DNA of 64,000 bases from Mycobacterium sp. (GCA_003987775.1 RXJD01000024.1:1-64000); one strand, 5' to 3'. Counted from the first letter of the stretch, positions 8,491 through 18,493 are shown. Notes: a model not told the origin generated them from the sequence alone. Program-made: numbers and translations.

Positions 8491-8859
8491 ATGACTATCG
8501 TCAACGACATCCAGGCATGGACCACGGCCTGCGCGTACGACCACCTCATTGCGGGACGCGGAGTCGGGGTGCTGCTCGATGACGGCGCGCAGGCCGCGCT
8601 GTTCCGCCTCGACGACGGAACGCTGCACGCGATCGGCAACATCGACCCGTTCTCGGGCGCGGCGGTGCTGTCCCGCGGCATCGTCGGCGACCGCGCCGGC
8701 CGTGTCGTGGTCCAATCGCCGATCCTCAAGCAGGCTTTCGCGCTCGACGACGGTACCTGCCTGGACGACGAGCGGGTGTCGGTACCGGTCTACCCGGTGC
8801 GGGTTACCGCTGACGGCCGTATCCAGGTCGGCCGGTTCGCCGTGCGGATGGCCGCTTAG
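8491..8859 (+). CDS. nirD: Nitrite reductase small subunit (NirD)
   Basis: This Rieske-fold partner of NirB is needed for nitrite reductase activity or stability. The 122-aa protein has the beta-rich fold (FRLDDGTLHAIGNIDPFSGA ... VSVPVYPVRV) but no CxH ... CxxH ligand pairs, which is normal for NirD because it does not bind a cluster. AGGGAGG precedes ATG 8491. The gene is 18 bases behind nirB and surely co-transcribed. Its stop overlaps the end of the converging minus-strand gene by 4 bases. It matches Rv0253. Confidence 0.95.
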   Translation: MTIVNDIQAWTTACAYDHLIAGRGVGVLLDDGAQAALFRLDDGTLHAIGNIDPFSGAAVLSRGIVGDRAGRVVVQSPILKQAFALDDGTCLDDERVSVPVYPVRVTADGRIQVGRFAVRMAA

Positions 8860-9338
8860 TCGATCTTTCCGACAAGGTAGCGCTGCATCGTCGGGCCGAT
8901 CGCGTCCACCAGCTGTTCCACCGTCATCGAGTGCAACGGCTCGGAGCGCACGCCGTAGCGCATGATTCCCAGCCCGACCAGTTGCGAGGCGCACAACGAG
9001 GCCCGCACCGCGATCTTGTCGGCGCCCAGCATCTTGAGCAACGGGTTGAACACCGGGCCGATCAGCATCGACTGCACGACCTCGGCGGTCTTCGACAGAC
9101 CGGTGGATGCGATCGCACTCGCGGCAAAAGGCCCGCCACCGGCGGCATCCCACGTGGTGATCAGCATGTAAAGCGTGCGGCGTCCTACCTGGTTGACGCT
9201 GCCGGTAAAAATGCGGTCGATGAACTCTGGCGTCCGAAACGGCAAACGGAGCATCTTCGCCACATCGTCGAGGAGTCCTCGCGAGGGCTCTTCGTTACGG
9301 ACCATGTTGCCAGGATTACCCACGATGCCCGCAAACAT
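8856..9338 (-). CDS. TetR-type C-terminal domain protein without DNA-binding domain (Rv0258c-like)
   Basis: The 160-aa product reads like the ligand-binding half of a TetR-family repressor: VRASLCASQLVGLGIMRYGV followed by LVDAIGPTMQRYL is the typical C-terminal TetR helix pair. No helix-turn-helix precedes it. The frame stays open upstream to about 9461, but that part runs antisense-like through the end of the chelatase gene and gives no HTH. ATG 9338 starts 13 bases after the chelatase stop, so it is probably the last gene of the regulator-chelatase operon. It corresponds in place to Rv0258c. It could be a remnant or a partner that modulates a full-length TetR. Confidence 0.65.
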   Translation of the reverse strand: MFAGIVGNPGNMVRNEEPSRGLLDDVAKMLRLPFRTPEFIDRIFTGSVNQVGRRTLYMLITTWDAAGGGPFAASAIASTGLSKTAEVVQSMLIGPVFNPLLKMLGADKIAVRASLCASQLVGLGIMRYGVRSEPLHSMTVEQLVDAIGPTMQRYLVGKID

Positions 9339-9351
9339 CAAGTGTCGTTGC

Positions 9352-10056
9352 TCACGCTGTCCGCTGGTACAGCGTCCTGCCGGACCGGATGGCGGCGTGG
9401 CGGAACCGCCCGGCCACCAGGCCGGCGAGTTCTGGATGGGTGCCCAGCGGCCGCGTGACAAGGTCGGCGCCGCAGTCGTCCAGGCGCTCCTGAAACAGAC
9501 CGTCGGCCAGCAGATAGGACGCCACCACGACGCGGCGAGCGCCCCGGCGGCATGCGTCGGTGACGGCGTCGCGGATGTGAGGACTGCCGGTGGCGGCGAA
9601 ACCCAGTGCCACCGGCGAGCCGGTCATGGTCGACAGCAACGCTGCCGCTTGGTCCAGGTCGGCGCGGGCGCGCCGGTCCGACGTGCCGGCCGCGGCCAGG
9701 ATCACCGAATCACCGGGAGCCCAACCACTTTCCACCAGGTTCTGATAGATGAGGCGGGTGATATCCCGGCTCGGCCCGAGCGCGGGGGTGACGAGGACGT
9801 CCGGGTGGCCGCTGGCCTCGATGTGTGCGGGCAGATCGGCACGGACGTGATAGCCGCGGGACAGGAACGCCGGCAGCACGATTGCTGGTCCCCCGGGCAG
9901 ATTCGACAGGACCTCGCTGGGGGTCGGTCCCACTACGTCGACGAACGCCACCAGGATGCTGCGGTCGAGGATTTCACCCACCCGAGCAGCGAGGTCACCG
10001 ATCATGGCGACGCCGGCCTGCCGGCGGGTGCCGTGGGCGGTCAGGATCAGGCTCAT
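9352..10056 (-). CDS. CbiX-family sirohydrochlorin chelatase
   Basis: This enzyme inserts Fe2+ (or Co2+) into sirohydrochlorin; next to nirBD the likely product is siroheme, the NirB cofactor. The 234-aa protein contains two tandem CbiX/SirB-type halves, with metal-binding His8 in TAHGTRR and His70 in SRGYHVRADL. The start ATG at 10056 overlaps the stop of the upstream regulator gene by 4 bases (ATGA), showing coupling. It matches Rv0259c. A cobaltochelatase role in B12 synthesis cannot be excluded from sequence alone; the nitrite context favours iron. Confidence 0.88.
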   Translation of the reverse strand: MSLILTAHGTRRQAGVAMIGDLAARVGEILDRSILVAFVDVVGPTPSEVLSNLPGGPAIVLPAFLSRGYHVRADLPAHIEASGHPDVLVTPALGPSRDITRLIYQNLVESGWAPGDSVILAAAGTSDRRARADLDQAAALLSTMTGSPVALGFAATGSPHIRDAVTDACRRGARRVVVASYLLADGLFQERLDDCGADLVTRPLGTHPELAGLVAGRFRHAAIRSGRTLYQRTA

Positions 10057-11198
10057 GCGGCGTCATGCTCTCCATCGAGGGCCAGCCGGTATCCCCGTTT
10101 GACCACGGTAGCGACGATGTTCCTGTCGCCCAACGCCGTTCGCAACCGAAGCACGGCGGTGTCCACCGCGTGTGTGTCGCCGCCGTTGCCGGGCAACACC
10201 CGGAGCAGTTCGGCGCGCCCCACCACATCTCCAGGCCGGTGGGCCAGTGCCCGCAGTATCGCCATGCCCGAACCCGACACCGTTTTGACCGATCCGTCGA
10301 CCAACACGCAGGTTCCCCTGATGTCCACCAGGTGGCCGGCGGCGTGCACGCTGCACGAGCCGAGTAGCGGCAATTCCTCGGCGATATGGCGAGCTAAGGC
10401 TCCCAGCCGCATTCGTTCCGGCGACGATGTCGGCACACCTTGCCTGATCAACGGCCGGGATGTCACCGGGCCGACGCACATCGCATGCACACTGCTGCGG
10501 AATGCGGCCAGTACCTGGTCTTCGATACCCAGATCGCGGCTGCGTTCCAGCACCGCAACCGCGGCGGGGGCCGACGTGAAGCTGACGGCGTCGAACTGAC
10601 GCCGGGCGATGCCGGTGACAAGCTGATCGAACTCTCCGTCCAACGGCACTGGCTTCCAACGGTATACCCGGATCGGCACCACCTCGGCGCCCGCTGCGCG
10701 CAGCCCGCCGAGGAACTCCGGGAACGGGTCCCACCCGTCGGCCGCGCCGTGCAGCTGGACGGCGATACGCTTGCCGGCGACTCCCGTCTCGAGCAGATAT
10801 TCCAAGACCTCGTGCGACGATTCGGATTCCGGGGACCATTCCTCACGGAGTCCGGCGGCACGCAACGCACCGGTTGCTTTGGGGCCGCGTGAGATAACCC
10901 GCGCCGACGCCAGGACGTCCATCAGTTCGGTCGCCAGACCCCACCCCTCGGCGGCCGCCACCCAACCGCGAAACCCGATGCCGGTGTGGGCCACCAGAAT
11001 GTCGGGCGGAGTAGCGATCAAAGCTGCGGTGTTGCTGTGCAATTCGTCGTCGTCGGGCAGCGCGATCATGCTGATTGCGGGTGCGGCGAAGACCTCCGCC
11101 CCATGGCGGTTGAGCAGTGCGCACAGCTCTTCGGCGCGGCGTGCTGAGGTGACTGCGATCCGGTAGCCGGTGAGTGGCGCAGAAGGTGACTGGGCCAT
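10053..11198 (-). CDS. Uroporphyrinogen-III synthase-like regulator with winged-helix domain (NnaR-like)
   Basis: Residues 10-260 form a HemD fold (YRIAVTSARRAEELCALL; VSFTSAPAAVAVLERSRD), and residues 285-378 form a response-regulator-type winged helix ending in VDTAVLRLRTALGDR and VVKRGYRLAL. Proteins of this build (Rv0260c, Streptomyces NnaR, an M. smegmatis homologue) are known as nitrite/nitrate assimilation activators that work with GlnR. I start at ATG 11198 because AAAGGAC lies 5 bases upstream and the length (381 aa) equals that of Rv0260c; an open extension to 11255 is unlikely. It lies 34 bases behind the transporter and overlaps the chelatase gene by 4. Confidence 0.88.
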   Translation of the reverse strand: MAQSPSAPLTGYRIAVTSARRAEELCALLNRHGAEVFAAPAISMIALPDDDELHSNTAALIATPPDILVAHTGIGFRGWVAAAEGWGLATELMDVLASARVISRGPKATGALRAAGLREEWSPESESSHEVLEYLLETGVAGKRIAVQLHGAADGWDPFPEFLGGLRAAGAEVVPIRVYRWKPVPLDGEFDQLVTGIARRQFDAVSFTSAPAAVAVLERSRDLGIEDQVLAAFRSSVHAMCVGPVTSRPLIRQGVPTSSPERMRLGALARHIAEELPLLGSCSVHAAGHLVDIRGTCVLVDGSVKTVSGSGMAILRALAHRPGDVVGRAELLRVLPGNGGDTHAVDTAVLRLRTALGDRNIVATVVKRGYRLALDGEHDAA

Positions 11199-11232
11199 AT
11201 GTCCTTTGTATGCCAGGCTCATTTCCGAAGCG

Positions 11233-12630
11233 TTACCTGGCAATTGCTGCAGCATTGCTCTCTTCCGCGTTCTTCGTCACAGTTGTGGCGGGACGCCGCA
11301 CGTACATCACCCAGGTGAGCCACGCGGCGAAGACATAGGACGCCAGGAACATCCAGTAAGCCGATGTTTCGGTGCCGCTGTGCAAGTACGACTCGCGTAG
11401 CGCCATGTTGATGCCTACTCCGCCCAGAGCGCCCACTGCTGAACAGAAGCCGATCAGCGAACCCGACATGGCGCGTGCCCAGTGCCGCCGCTCGGCCTCG
11501 CCGACGTTCAGAGAGCGGCTACGTGCCTCGAAGATGGACGGGATCAGCTTGAACACCGACCCGTTGCCCATGCCGGCCAGGATGAACAATGCGATGAAGC
11601 ACAGCACATAGCCGATCAGGGTGAGACTGCCACTGCGTGGCGCGATGTCGTCATGGGTGCTGATGGCCACGAGTAATCCGGCGGCCACAATCATGCCGCC
11701 AAGCACTCCCAGGGTCACGCGACTTCCGCCGATGCGGTCTGACAACCGGCCGCCGTAGATCCGCGCCAGCGAGCCCAACAGCGGTCCGACGAAGGCGATC
11801 TGAGCGGCGTGCAGCGAGGCGTGCTTGACCGTCTCGCCATGCTCGGAGAAGTTGACCTGCAACACCTGGCCGAACGCGAATGCAAACCCGATCCACGATC
11901 CGAAGGTGCAGATGTAGAGCAGCGAGATCACCCAGGTGTGCCGCACGAAGAGCACCGAGCGCAACGTGTTCAGTTCGACGCCGTGCTCGAGATTGTCCAT
12001 GAACAGCGCCGCGGCGATACCGGCAATCGACAGCAGCACAAGGTAAATCGCGCATACCCAGTACGGAGCCTGGTGACCGGCGATGGCGAAGGCCAACAGC
12101 CCGGCGAGTTGGATCACCGCCACCCCGAGATTTCCTACCCCGGCGTTGACGGCCAGCGCCGACCCTTTGAGCCGCTCCGGATAGAAGGCGTTCACGTTGG
12201 CCAGCGACGCCGCGTAATTGCCGCCGCCGAGTCCGGTCATGGCCGCGCACAACACATATGGCCACAGCGACAGGCCGGGATGGGACAGCAGCACGATGGT
12301 CAGGCCGGTAGGTATCAGCAGCACGAATGCGGAGAACGTCGTCCAGTTGCGGCCGCCGAACCGGGCGATGCCCAGGGTGTACGGGATGCGCGCGCAGCCG
12401 CCGACCAGGGTGGCGACGGCGCCCAGCAGCAGCTTGTCGCCGGCCGAGAAGCCGTATACCGAGGCGGGCATGAACAGCGTCATGACCGACCACAGCGTCC
12501 AGATGGAGAACGCGACGTGATCGCCGGCCACCGTGCAGAGCAGATTGCGCCTGGCGATCTTGTCGTTCCCGGCCTCCCATGCCTTGATGTCTTCGGGATT
12601 CCAGTCCGCGATGCGGTGGTTGCGGCCCAT
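11233..12630 (-). CDS. NarK-type nitrate/nitrite transporter, paralogue of NarK3
   Basis: This major facilitator protein of about 12 membrane segments moves nitrate or nitrite across the inner membrane. The 465-aa product keeps the NarK signature GLGGGNYAASLANVNAFYP and has GNGSVFKLIPSIFEARS near the end. It shares long stretches with the second copy at 14857-16254 (both start after an IADW/ISDW-NPEDIKAWEAGN-like block and have the same length), so the pair is a duplication. ATG 12630 is preceded by GGAAAGG at about 10 bases; ATG 12669 is an alternative. It heads the transporter-regulator-chelatase run on the minus strand. It has diverged more from M. tuberculosis NarK3 than the other copy. 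Confidence 0.9.
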   Translation of the reverse strand: MGRNHRIADWNPEDIKAWEAGNDKIARRNLLCTVAGDHVAFSIWTLWSVMTLFMPASVYGFSAGDKLLLGAVATLVGGCARIPYTLGIARFGGRNWTTFSAFVLLIPTGLTIVLLSHPGLSLWPYVLCAAMTGLGGGNYAASLANVNAFYPERLKGSALAVNAGVGNLGVAVIQLAGLLAFAIAGHQAPYWVCAIYLVLLSIAGIAAALFMDNLEHGVELNTLRSVLFVRHTWVISLLYICTFGSWIGFAFAFGQVLQVNFSEHGETVKHASLHAAQIAFVGPLLGSLARIYGGRLSDRIGGSRVTLGVLGGMIVAAGLLVAISTHDDIAPRSGSLTLIGYVLCFIALFILAGMGNGSVFKLIPSIFEARSRSLNVGEAERRHWARAMSGSLIGFCSAVGALGGVGINMALRESYLHSGTETSAYWMFLASYVFAAWLTWVMYVRRPATTVTKNAEESNAAAIAR

Positions 12631-13043
12631 AGGCTGGTTGACCTTTCCGGGCGCCGCGATGGGCACCATGAAGTGAAGAGGGTTGCGCCGACGTTGGTTT
12701 CGATGCTCACATCGGGCGCCGAGGGCAGTCAACCCAAAAGGGCCGCCAGGGACTGTAAGTTGCGTTCCAGTTTTCTGGCAGGTCGCTGTAAACCTCGAAA
12801 TGTGGTCAATTCGAGTGAGATTCGCTACATGCTGGCGGCCGGTGTCAGCGCCGAATGGGAGTTTCGCGACCGCTGCCGACGCGTCGTGAGCGCCGCACTT
12901 CCAGCTGACGGCGCTCCACCAGTTGGGGGAGAGAACTTCATCCCCCCAATCCCCCAGCCGGCGTAGAGACGTGTGGCGCGCGCCACACGAGAGTGGTGGG
13001 CGGGCCCAGACATCGGCCGCAACAGCGAGGGAACGGATCACAA
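12631..13043. other. Divergent intergenic region between narK paralogue and PE_PGRS
   Basis: This 413-base gap between divergent genes holds no credible coding frame. It contains an imperfect G-rich hairpin at 12923-12949 (TTGGGGGA / TCCCCCCAA) and a perfect 20-base palindrome at 12970-12989. Both are closer to the PE_PGRS start than to the transporter. I see no clear -35/-10 pair. Confidence 0.6.
12970..12989. promoter_or_regulatory. Perfect 20-bp palindrome upstream of PE_PGRS
   Basis: CGTGTGGCGCGCGCCACACG is fully self-complementary and ends 54 bases before the PE_PGRS ATG. It could be an operator for a dimeric regulator or a 5'-UTR hairpin. No known mycobacterial box fits. Confidence 0.5.
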
Positions 13044-14855
13044 ATGTCGTATCTAGTCGTTGCCCCAGAGGCTATTTCGTCAGCAGCGGTTGATCTTGCC
13101 GGCATCGGTTCGGCACTGCGCTGGGCGAATGCGACGGCCGCGGCTCCGACGACACACGTCATCGCCGCCGGCGCCGACGAGGTGTCGCAGGCGCTCGCGT
13201 CGCTGTTCTCCGGTCATGGTCAGACGTATCAGAGCCTTTCCTCTCAGCTGTCGATGTTGCACGACCAGTTCGTGCAGGCGCTCAACTCGAACGGCAACCT
13301 GTACGAGCGCGCCGAGGCGGCCGGCGCAGCGCAGCTGCAGCACCTCCTCGATTCCGTCAACGCGCCCACCGAGGCGGCGATGGGCCGACCCCTGATCGGT
13401 AACGGCGCTGACGGCGCCGCCGGTTCGGGTGCCGACGGCGGCGCAGGCGGGATCCTGTGGGGCAACGGCGGAAACGGCGGATCGGGTGGGTCTGGCCAGG
13501 CCGGCGGTGCGGGCGGCGCGGCCGGACTGATCGGTAGCGGCGGCGCCGGCGGTGCCGGCGGTGCGGGTGCCAACGGCGGCTCCGGCGGCCGCGGCGGATG
13601 GCTCTACGGCCAAGGCGGCAACGGCGGCAGCGGCGGCGCATCGACGTCGGTCAGCATGGGTGGTGGCAACGGAGGGTCCGGTGGAAGCGCCGGGCTGTTC
13701 GGCACAGGTGGTAACGGCGGTCATGGCGGTGCCGGGATGGCCGGCGCAGACGCCGTCAACCCGGCATCGGTGACCGACCCGGGCCTCAATGGCGAGGACA
13801 GCATGAGCAACCAGGTCGGTCAGACCGGAGCCGCCAGGGGTGGCCTCGGTTCCCCCGGCTCGCCCGGCACCGTCGGCGTCAATGGCGGCGACGGCGGTAA
13901 CGGGGGCAGCGCTGACGTCACCAAGACCCCCGGCCTCACCATAGGAGCCGACGCCATCTCCGGAAGCGGAGGTAAAGGCGGTACCGGAGGTGCCGGCGGG
14001 GCGAGTGGCGGAGACGGCGGTACTGCCGGCTACGCCCGCGCCGTCGACGGTGGGGCCGTCGCGGCCTTCGGTGGCAAGGGCGGTGACGGTGGCGTCGGTC
14101 TGGACGGACAGGCCGGCAGCGCCGGCGGTGCCGGCGGTGCAGGAGGCCGTGGCGGCTTGTTGATCGGCAACGGCGGCGATGGCGGCCTCGGCGGCTTCGG
14201 TGGCCGTGGCGGAAACGGTTCCGGCGGCGGATCCGGTGGTAACGGCGGCGGGCACTATCCGATTGACTCGTCTTCGACGAACGCCGCCTACAGCTCCGGC
14301 GGCAACGCGTTCGCCGGGTTCGGTGGACGGGGCGGCAGTGGCGGCGAGGGAGGTCACGGTGGCCAGGGTGGCGCCGGCGGCGCCGGTGGGAATGCCGGTG
14401 CCGGCGGTTGGCTGGTCGGCGACGGTGGAGTCGGCGGCCACGGTGGCGCCGGCGGTGCCGGCGGCATCGGCGGTACGGGTGGCACCGGTGGGAATGGTGC
14501 GGCCGGCGGCAACGTCGGTGCACCCGACGGCATCGCGTTCGGCGGCTTCGGCGGTGGCGGGGGAGACGCCGGACACGGCGGCGACGGAGGCGACGGGGGC
14601 AACGGTGGTTCCGGCGGTGCCGGCGGACGCGGCGGCCTCGTCGGTTGGGACGGCGGGGCCGGCAGCTTCGGTGACGGCGGAGCGGGGGGTGCCGGCGGCA
14701 CGCGGGGTGGCGCCGGCACCGGTGGCGCTGCCGGGTTGGGGCTCGGGTCTGTCGGCTACGAGGGCATGGCCGGACCCGACGGGCTCAGCACCCCGGACTT
14801 CGACGGAGCCGACGGCACTACCGGTTACCCCGGCCCGACAGTCAAGCGCGCGTGA
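13044..14855 (+). CDS. PE_PGRS family protein
   Basis: The 603-aa protein has a PE domain (residues 1-95) with the paired helices [21 protein letters not shown] and [19 protein letters not shown], the usual linker [11 protein letters not shown] near 118, and then about 470 residues of GGA/GGN repeats. PE_PGRS proteins are exported, mostly by ESX-5, to the cell surface. I chose ATG 13044 (MSYLVVAPE) rather than upstream frames because it is the canonical PE start and GAGGG precedes it. It lies between the two narK copies, not in the M. tuberculosis order, and its stop is 1 base from the stop of the converging narK3. The antisense strand has long shadow frames from the repeats. Confidence 0.93.
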   Translation: MSYLVVAPEAISSAAVDLAGIGSALRWANATAAAPTTHVIAAGADEVSQALASLFSGHGQTYQSLSSQLSMLHDQFVQALNSNGNLYERAEAAGAAQLQHLLDSVNAPTEAAMGRPLIGNGADGAAGSGADGGAGGILWGNGGNGGSGGSGQAGGAGGAAGLIGSGGAGGAGGAGANGGSGGRGGWLYGQGGNGGSGGASTSVSMGGGNGGSGGSAGLFGTGGNGGHGGAGMAGADAVNPASVTDPGLNGEDSMSNQVGQTGAARGGLGSPGSPGTVGVNGGDGGNGGSADVTKTPGLTIGADAISGSGGKGGTGGAGGASGGDGGTAGYARAVDGGAVAAFGGKGGDGGVGLDGQAGSAGGAGGAGGRGGLLIGNGGDGGLGGFGGRGGNGSGGGSGGNGGGHYPIDSSSTNAAYSSGGNAFAGFGGRGGSGGEGGHGGQGGAGGAGGNAGAGGWLVGDGGVGGHGGAGGAGGIGGTGGTGGNGAAGGNVGAPDGIAFGGFGGGGGDAGHGGDGGDGGNGGSGGAGGRGGLVGWDGGAGSFGDGGAGGAGGTRGGAGTGGAAGLGLGSVGYEGMAGPDGLSTPDFDGADGTTGYPGPTVKRA

Positions 14856-14856
14856 G

Positions 14857-16254
14857 CTACACGTAGGCAAGGCCGGTGCGGCCGGCAGCGGCCGAGGTCA
14901 ACGGCCTGCGCACGTAGATGAGCCAGGTCAGCAGTGCAGCGGCGATGTAGCATCCGACGAAGACCCAGAACGCCGATGTGGCGGTCCCGCTGCTCGAATA
15001 CGATTGGCGCAGTGCGAGATTCACGCCGACACCGCCCAGTGCACCCACCGCTCCGGCGAAGCCGATCAGGGCGCCGGACGTTGAACGCGACCACTGCCGT
15101 CGTTCGGTCTCACTCAACGGCAGTGAGTGGCTGCGCGCTTCGAAGATGGACGGGATCATCTTGTAAACAGAGCCGTTGCCGATGCCGGACAGGATGAACA
15201 GCGCCACGAAGCCCACGACGTAGCCGATCATCATCGAGGCCGGCGCCGGCCCGGTGCGGTGCTCGCCGAAAGTGCTGACGCTTACCAGAATTGCCGCTGC
15301 CAGGATCATCGCGCAGAACGCGCTCAGCGTGACCCGCCCGCCGCCGATGCGGTCGGCGAGCCGGCCCCCGTACACGCGCGACAGCGAGCCCAGCAGCGGT
15401 CCCAGAAATGCGATCTGGGCGGCGTGCAGGGAGGCTTGAGCGGTGCTCTGGCCGCTGGCGATGAAGTTGATCTGCAGCACCTGACCGAACGCGAAGGAGA
15501 ACCCGATGAACGAGCCGAAGGTGCCGATGTAAAGCGCGGAGATGACCCAGGTGTGCGGCTCGGCAAGCATATTGCGCATGGTGTCGAGCTCGATGCGGTA
15601 CTGCTTGAGGTTGTCCATGTACAGCGCCGCGCCGATCCCGGCCACCGCCAGGAGCGCCAGGTACACCGCGCAGACCCAGTACGGCCGGCGGTCGCCGAGT
15701 GTCGCGATCACCAGCAGGCCGACCAGCTGAATCATCGGAACCCCGAGGTTGCCCCCACCGGCATTAAGTGCCAGCGCCCAGCCTTTGAGTCGTTGCGGAT
15801 AGAACGCGTTGATGTTGGTCATGGAGGAGGCGAAGTTGCCGCCGCCGAGTCCGGCCAGCGCGGCGCACACCAGATACGGCCACCGCGGCAACCCTGGATT
15901 GGCCAGCAGCGCAATGGTTCCGACGGTCGGAATCAGCAGCACCACTGCGGAGAAGACGGTCCAGTTGCGGCCGCCGAACTTCGCTGTGGCGAAGGTGTAG
16001 GGGAATCGCAGGCAGCCACCGACCAGCGTCGCCGTGGCACCCAGCAGGAACTTGTCGCCGGCGGAGAATCCGTACACCGACGCCGGCATGAACAGCACCA
16101 TCACCGACCAGATCGACCAGATGGAGAATCCGACATGCTCGGCGAGCACCGACCAGATCAGGTTGCGCCGGGCGATGTCCTTGTTGCCCGCCTCCCAGGC
16201 AACCACGTCTTCGGGATCCCAATCGGAGATAACGTGCGAACGGCGGGCGAACAT
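14857..16254 (-). CDS. narK3: Nitrate/nitrite transporter NarK3
   Basis: This MFS transporter of nitrate or nitrite has 465 aa and about 12 membrane segments. It carries the NarK signature GLGGGNFASSMTNINAFYP, GNGSVYKMIPSIFEARS, and the C-terminal ending LAYV found in M. tuberculosis NarK3 (Rv0261c), so this copy is the orthologue. It lies beside aac(2') as in M. tuberculosis. I start at ATG 16254; an in-frame ATG six codons upstream is possible. Its stop nearly touches that of the converging PE_PGRS gene. The high identity with the 11233-12630 copy implies duplication followed by insertion of the PE_PGRS gene, or a duplication carrying it. Confidence 0.93.
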   Translation of the reverse strand: MFARRSHVISDWDPEDVVAWEAGNKDIARRNLIWSVLAEHVGFSIWSIWSVMVLFMPASVYGFSAGDKFLLGATATLVGGCLRFPYTFATAKFGGRNWTVFSAVVLLIPTVGTIALLANPGLPRWPYLVCAALAGLGGGNFASSMTNINAFYPQRLKGWALALNAGGGNLGVPMIQLVGLLVIATLGDRRPYWVCAVYLALLAVAGIGAALYMDNLKQYRIELDTMRNMLAEPHTWVISALYIGTFGSFIGFSFAFGQVLQINFIASGQSTAQASLHAAQIAFLGPLLGSLSRVYGGRLADRIGGGRVTLSAFCAMILAAAILVSVSTFGEHRTGPAPASMMIGYVVGFVALFILSGIGNGSVYKMIPSIFEARSHSLPLSETERRQWSRSTSGALIGFAGAVGALGGVGVNLALRQSYSSSGTATSAFWVFVGCYIAAALLTWLIYVRRPLTSAAAGRTGLAYV

Positions 16255-16347
16255 GAAGACTCCTAACGTCATCGACCTCGCCGCTCACGCTAGAAATGCA
16301 TTGTTGCCCGGGAGCTTCCGTCAGCGACCCGGGCGTGTGAACTTCAG

Positions 16348-16375
16348 CTCACCGCACCGCGACCCGCGGTGTGAG
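16348..16375. terminator. Possible hairpin 3' of aac(2')
   Basis: CACCGC and GCGGTG arms with a 10-base loop lie within 30 bases downstream of the aac(2') stop on the minus strand and upstream of narK3. No T run follows, so termination is only a guess. Confidence 0.3.
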
Positions 16376-16377
16376 GC

Positions 16378-16935
<558 letters not shown>

Positions 16936-17814
16936 CTAGTCTGTCCGCCGCGGCCGCGCCCAGTGCAGTCGCACATGTTGCCCGGGCCGCACCTGGGCGG
17001 CCTTGTCGATGTCCTCGTCGACCACCACGCCGATCACCGGGTAACCGCCGGTGACCGGGTGATCGGGGCCCAGAATCACCGGCAGCCCGTTGGGTGGAAC
17101 CTGGATCGCGCCGCGGGTGGCGCCCTCGCTGGGCAGCTGCCGGTCCGGTTCGCGGTGGCGCAGCGGACGCCCGACGAGGCGCATGCCTACCCGGTCACTG
17201 CGGTCCGAGGCGACCCAGTCGGTATGGACCAGGGTGTCGGGGTCGGCGAACCAGTCGTCGCGCGGCCCCGGTATCACCAGCAGTTCGACCGCGTCGGTGG
17301 TGAAGGCGGCCACCGGGGCCTGGTCGAGTTCGGGGTAGTCGTCGGTGTGTTCGCCGACCGGCAGCACGTCGCCGGCCTGCAACGGCAACGGGCCGATCGC
17401 CGACATGACGTCGTAGCTGCGCGAGCCCAGTACCGGTGTCACGCAGATGCCCCCGCGCACCGCCAGATAGGTCCGCAAACCCGCCCGCGGCGTGCCCAGC
17501 GAAATCACCTGCCCGTCCCGGACGTGGTGAATGCTGTTGGTGCCGAACATGATTCCGTTGACGGTGGGATCGGTGTCGGCACCCGTCACGGCGATGTCCA
17601 GGTCGCCGCCTCGCACCCGGGCGGTCAGACCGCCGAACGTCACCTCCACGGTGGCACGGTCGTCCGGATTGGCGACCAGCCGGTTGGCCAGCGTGTGCGA
17701 GCGGCGGTCGGCGGCCCCGGACGGGCCGACGCCGAGGTGTGCCAGGCCGGCGCGGCCGAGGTCCTGGAGAACCGCCAGCGGTCCGGTGCGCAGGATTTCC
17801 AGAGTGGTGGTCAT
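16936..17814 (-). CDS. pxpC: 5-oxoprolinase subunit C (PxpC / KipA family)
   Basis: This biotin-dependent-carboxyltransferase-like subunit works with PxpB (and PxpA) in ATP-driven opening of 5-oxoproline to glutamate. The 292-aa length is standard. Family features include [20 protein letters not shown] at the start, [20 protein letters not shown], and [16 protein letters not shown] near the end. I start at ATG 17814, 10 bases after the pxpB stop; the frame is open far upstream but that part overlaps pxpB out of frame. It matches Rv0263c. No PxpA (LamB/YcsF) gene is present nearby, so the third subunit must be elsewhere or absent. Confidence 0.9.
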   Translation of the reverse strand: MTTTLEILRTGPLAVLQDLGRAGLAHLGVGPSGAADRRSHTLANRLVANPDDRATVEVTFGGLTARVRGGDLDIAVTGADTDPTVNGIMFGTNSIHHVRDGQVISLGTPRAGLRTYLAVRGGICVTPVLGSRSYDVMSAIGPLPLQAGDVLPVGEHTDDYPELDQAPVAAFTTDAVELLVIPGPRDDWFADPDTLVHTDWVASDRSDRVGMRLVGRPLRHREPDRQLPSEGATRGAIQVPPNGLPVILGPDHPVTGGYPVIGVVVDEDIDKAAQVRPGQHVRLHWARPRRTD

Positions 17815-17824
17815 GACGTGCCTT

Positions 17825-18493
17825 TCACCCGGCCCGGAACCGGACCCAGCGGCCTTGCGTGAGCAGCGCCGGATCGCGGCGATCGATGTCCCACAACACC
17901 GCGTCGGTGTGACCGATGATCTGCCAGCCGCCCGGTGACTGCCGCGGATAGACCGCGCTGAACTCGCCGGCCAGCCCCACGGCGCCGGCCGGCACCGAGG
18001 TCCGCGGTTCGGCGCGACGGGGCACGCGAAGGCGCTCGTCACCGCCGATCAGGTAGGCAAAGCCGGGAGCGAACCCGCCGAACCCCACTCGCCACCGGGT
18101 GCCGGTGTGCGCGTCGATGACCTGCGCGGGGCTCAGGCCGGTGTGGCGGGAGACGTGGGCCAGGTCCGGACCGTCGTAGACGACATCGATCACGATGTCG
18201 TCGGCCGGGTCGCCGGCGTCGGCCCCCATTTCTCCGGGGGCCACCCGCAACCGTCTGATGCGCTGGCGGGTGACGCCCTGGAATCGCGGTCCGGCGAGTT
18301 TCACCAGGACGGTGACCGAGGCTGGGACGACGTCGACAACACCCGGCAACCGCGCCCCCCGCAGTGTCTCCGTCCACGCCAAAACCTCGCTGGTGCTGTC
18401 GCATTGCAGGATCAGGGCTTGGTCGCCGTAGTCGGCCACGGTGGTTACCACGTCGAGGCCCCCCGAGAAATCGGTGATCTCCGTCACACTCAT
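17825..18493 (-). CDS. pxpB: 5-oxoprolinase subunit B (PxpB / KipI family)
   Basis: This is the partner of PxpC in the prokaryotic 5-oxoprolinase; the homologous KipI domain of Bacillus inhibits a histidine kinase. The 222-aa protein has [12 protein letters not shown] near the start, then [40 protein letters not shown], and [17 protein letters not shown] with [15 protein letters not shown] 18493 starts the pair. It matches Rv0264c. The 85 bases upstream, before fecB2's end, should hold the promoter, though no clear one is seen. Confidence 0.9.
   Translation of the reverse strand: MSVTEITDFSGGLDVVTTVADYGDQALILQCDSTSEVLAWTETLRGARLPGVVDVVPASVTVLVKLAGPRFQGVTRQRIRRLRVAPGEMGADAGDPADDIVIDVVYDGPDLAHVSRHTGLSPAQVIDAHTGTRWRVGFGGFAPGFAYLIGGDERLRVPRRAEPRTSVPAGAVGLAGEFSAVYPRQSPGGWQIIGHTDAVLWDIDRRDPALLTQGRWVRFRAG

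Noticed and set aside
9339-9461. N-terminal extension that might restore an HTH to the TetR-like remnant
   Set aside because: The 41 residues are Pro/Gly/Trp-rich and overlap the chelatase coding end; no HTH can be seen.
11199-11255. Longer start for the HemD/winged-helix regulator
   Set aside because: ATG 11198 has a good ribosome site and gives the family length, and the extra residues overlap the end of the transporter gene.
13400-14700. Regular GGCGG-type repeats that could suggest a CRISPR or satellite array
   Set aside because: They encode the PGRS Gly-Gly-Ala/Asn repeats in frame and have no equal spacers.
13080-14870. 596-codon minus-strand frame and several other long frames over the PE_PGRS gene
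   Set aside because: They are antisense shadows of Gly-rich repeats; products are low-complexity Ala/Thr/Arg with no start signal.
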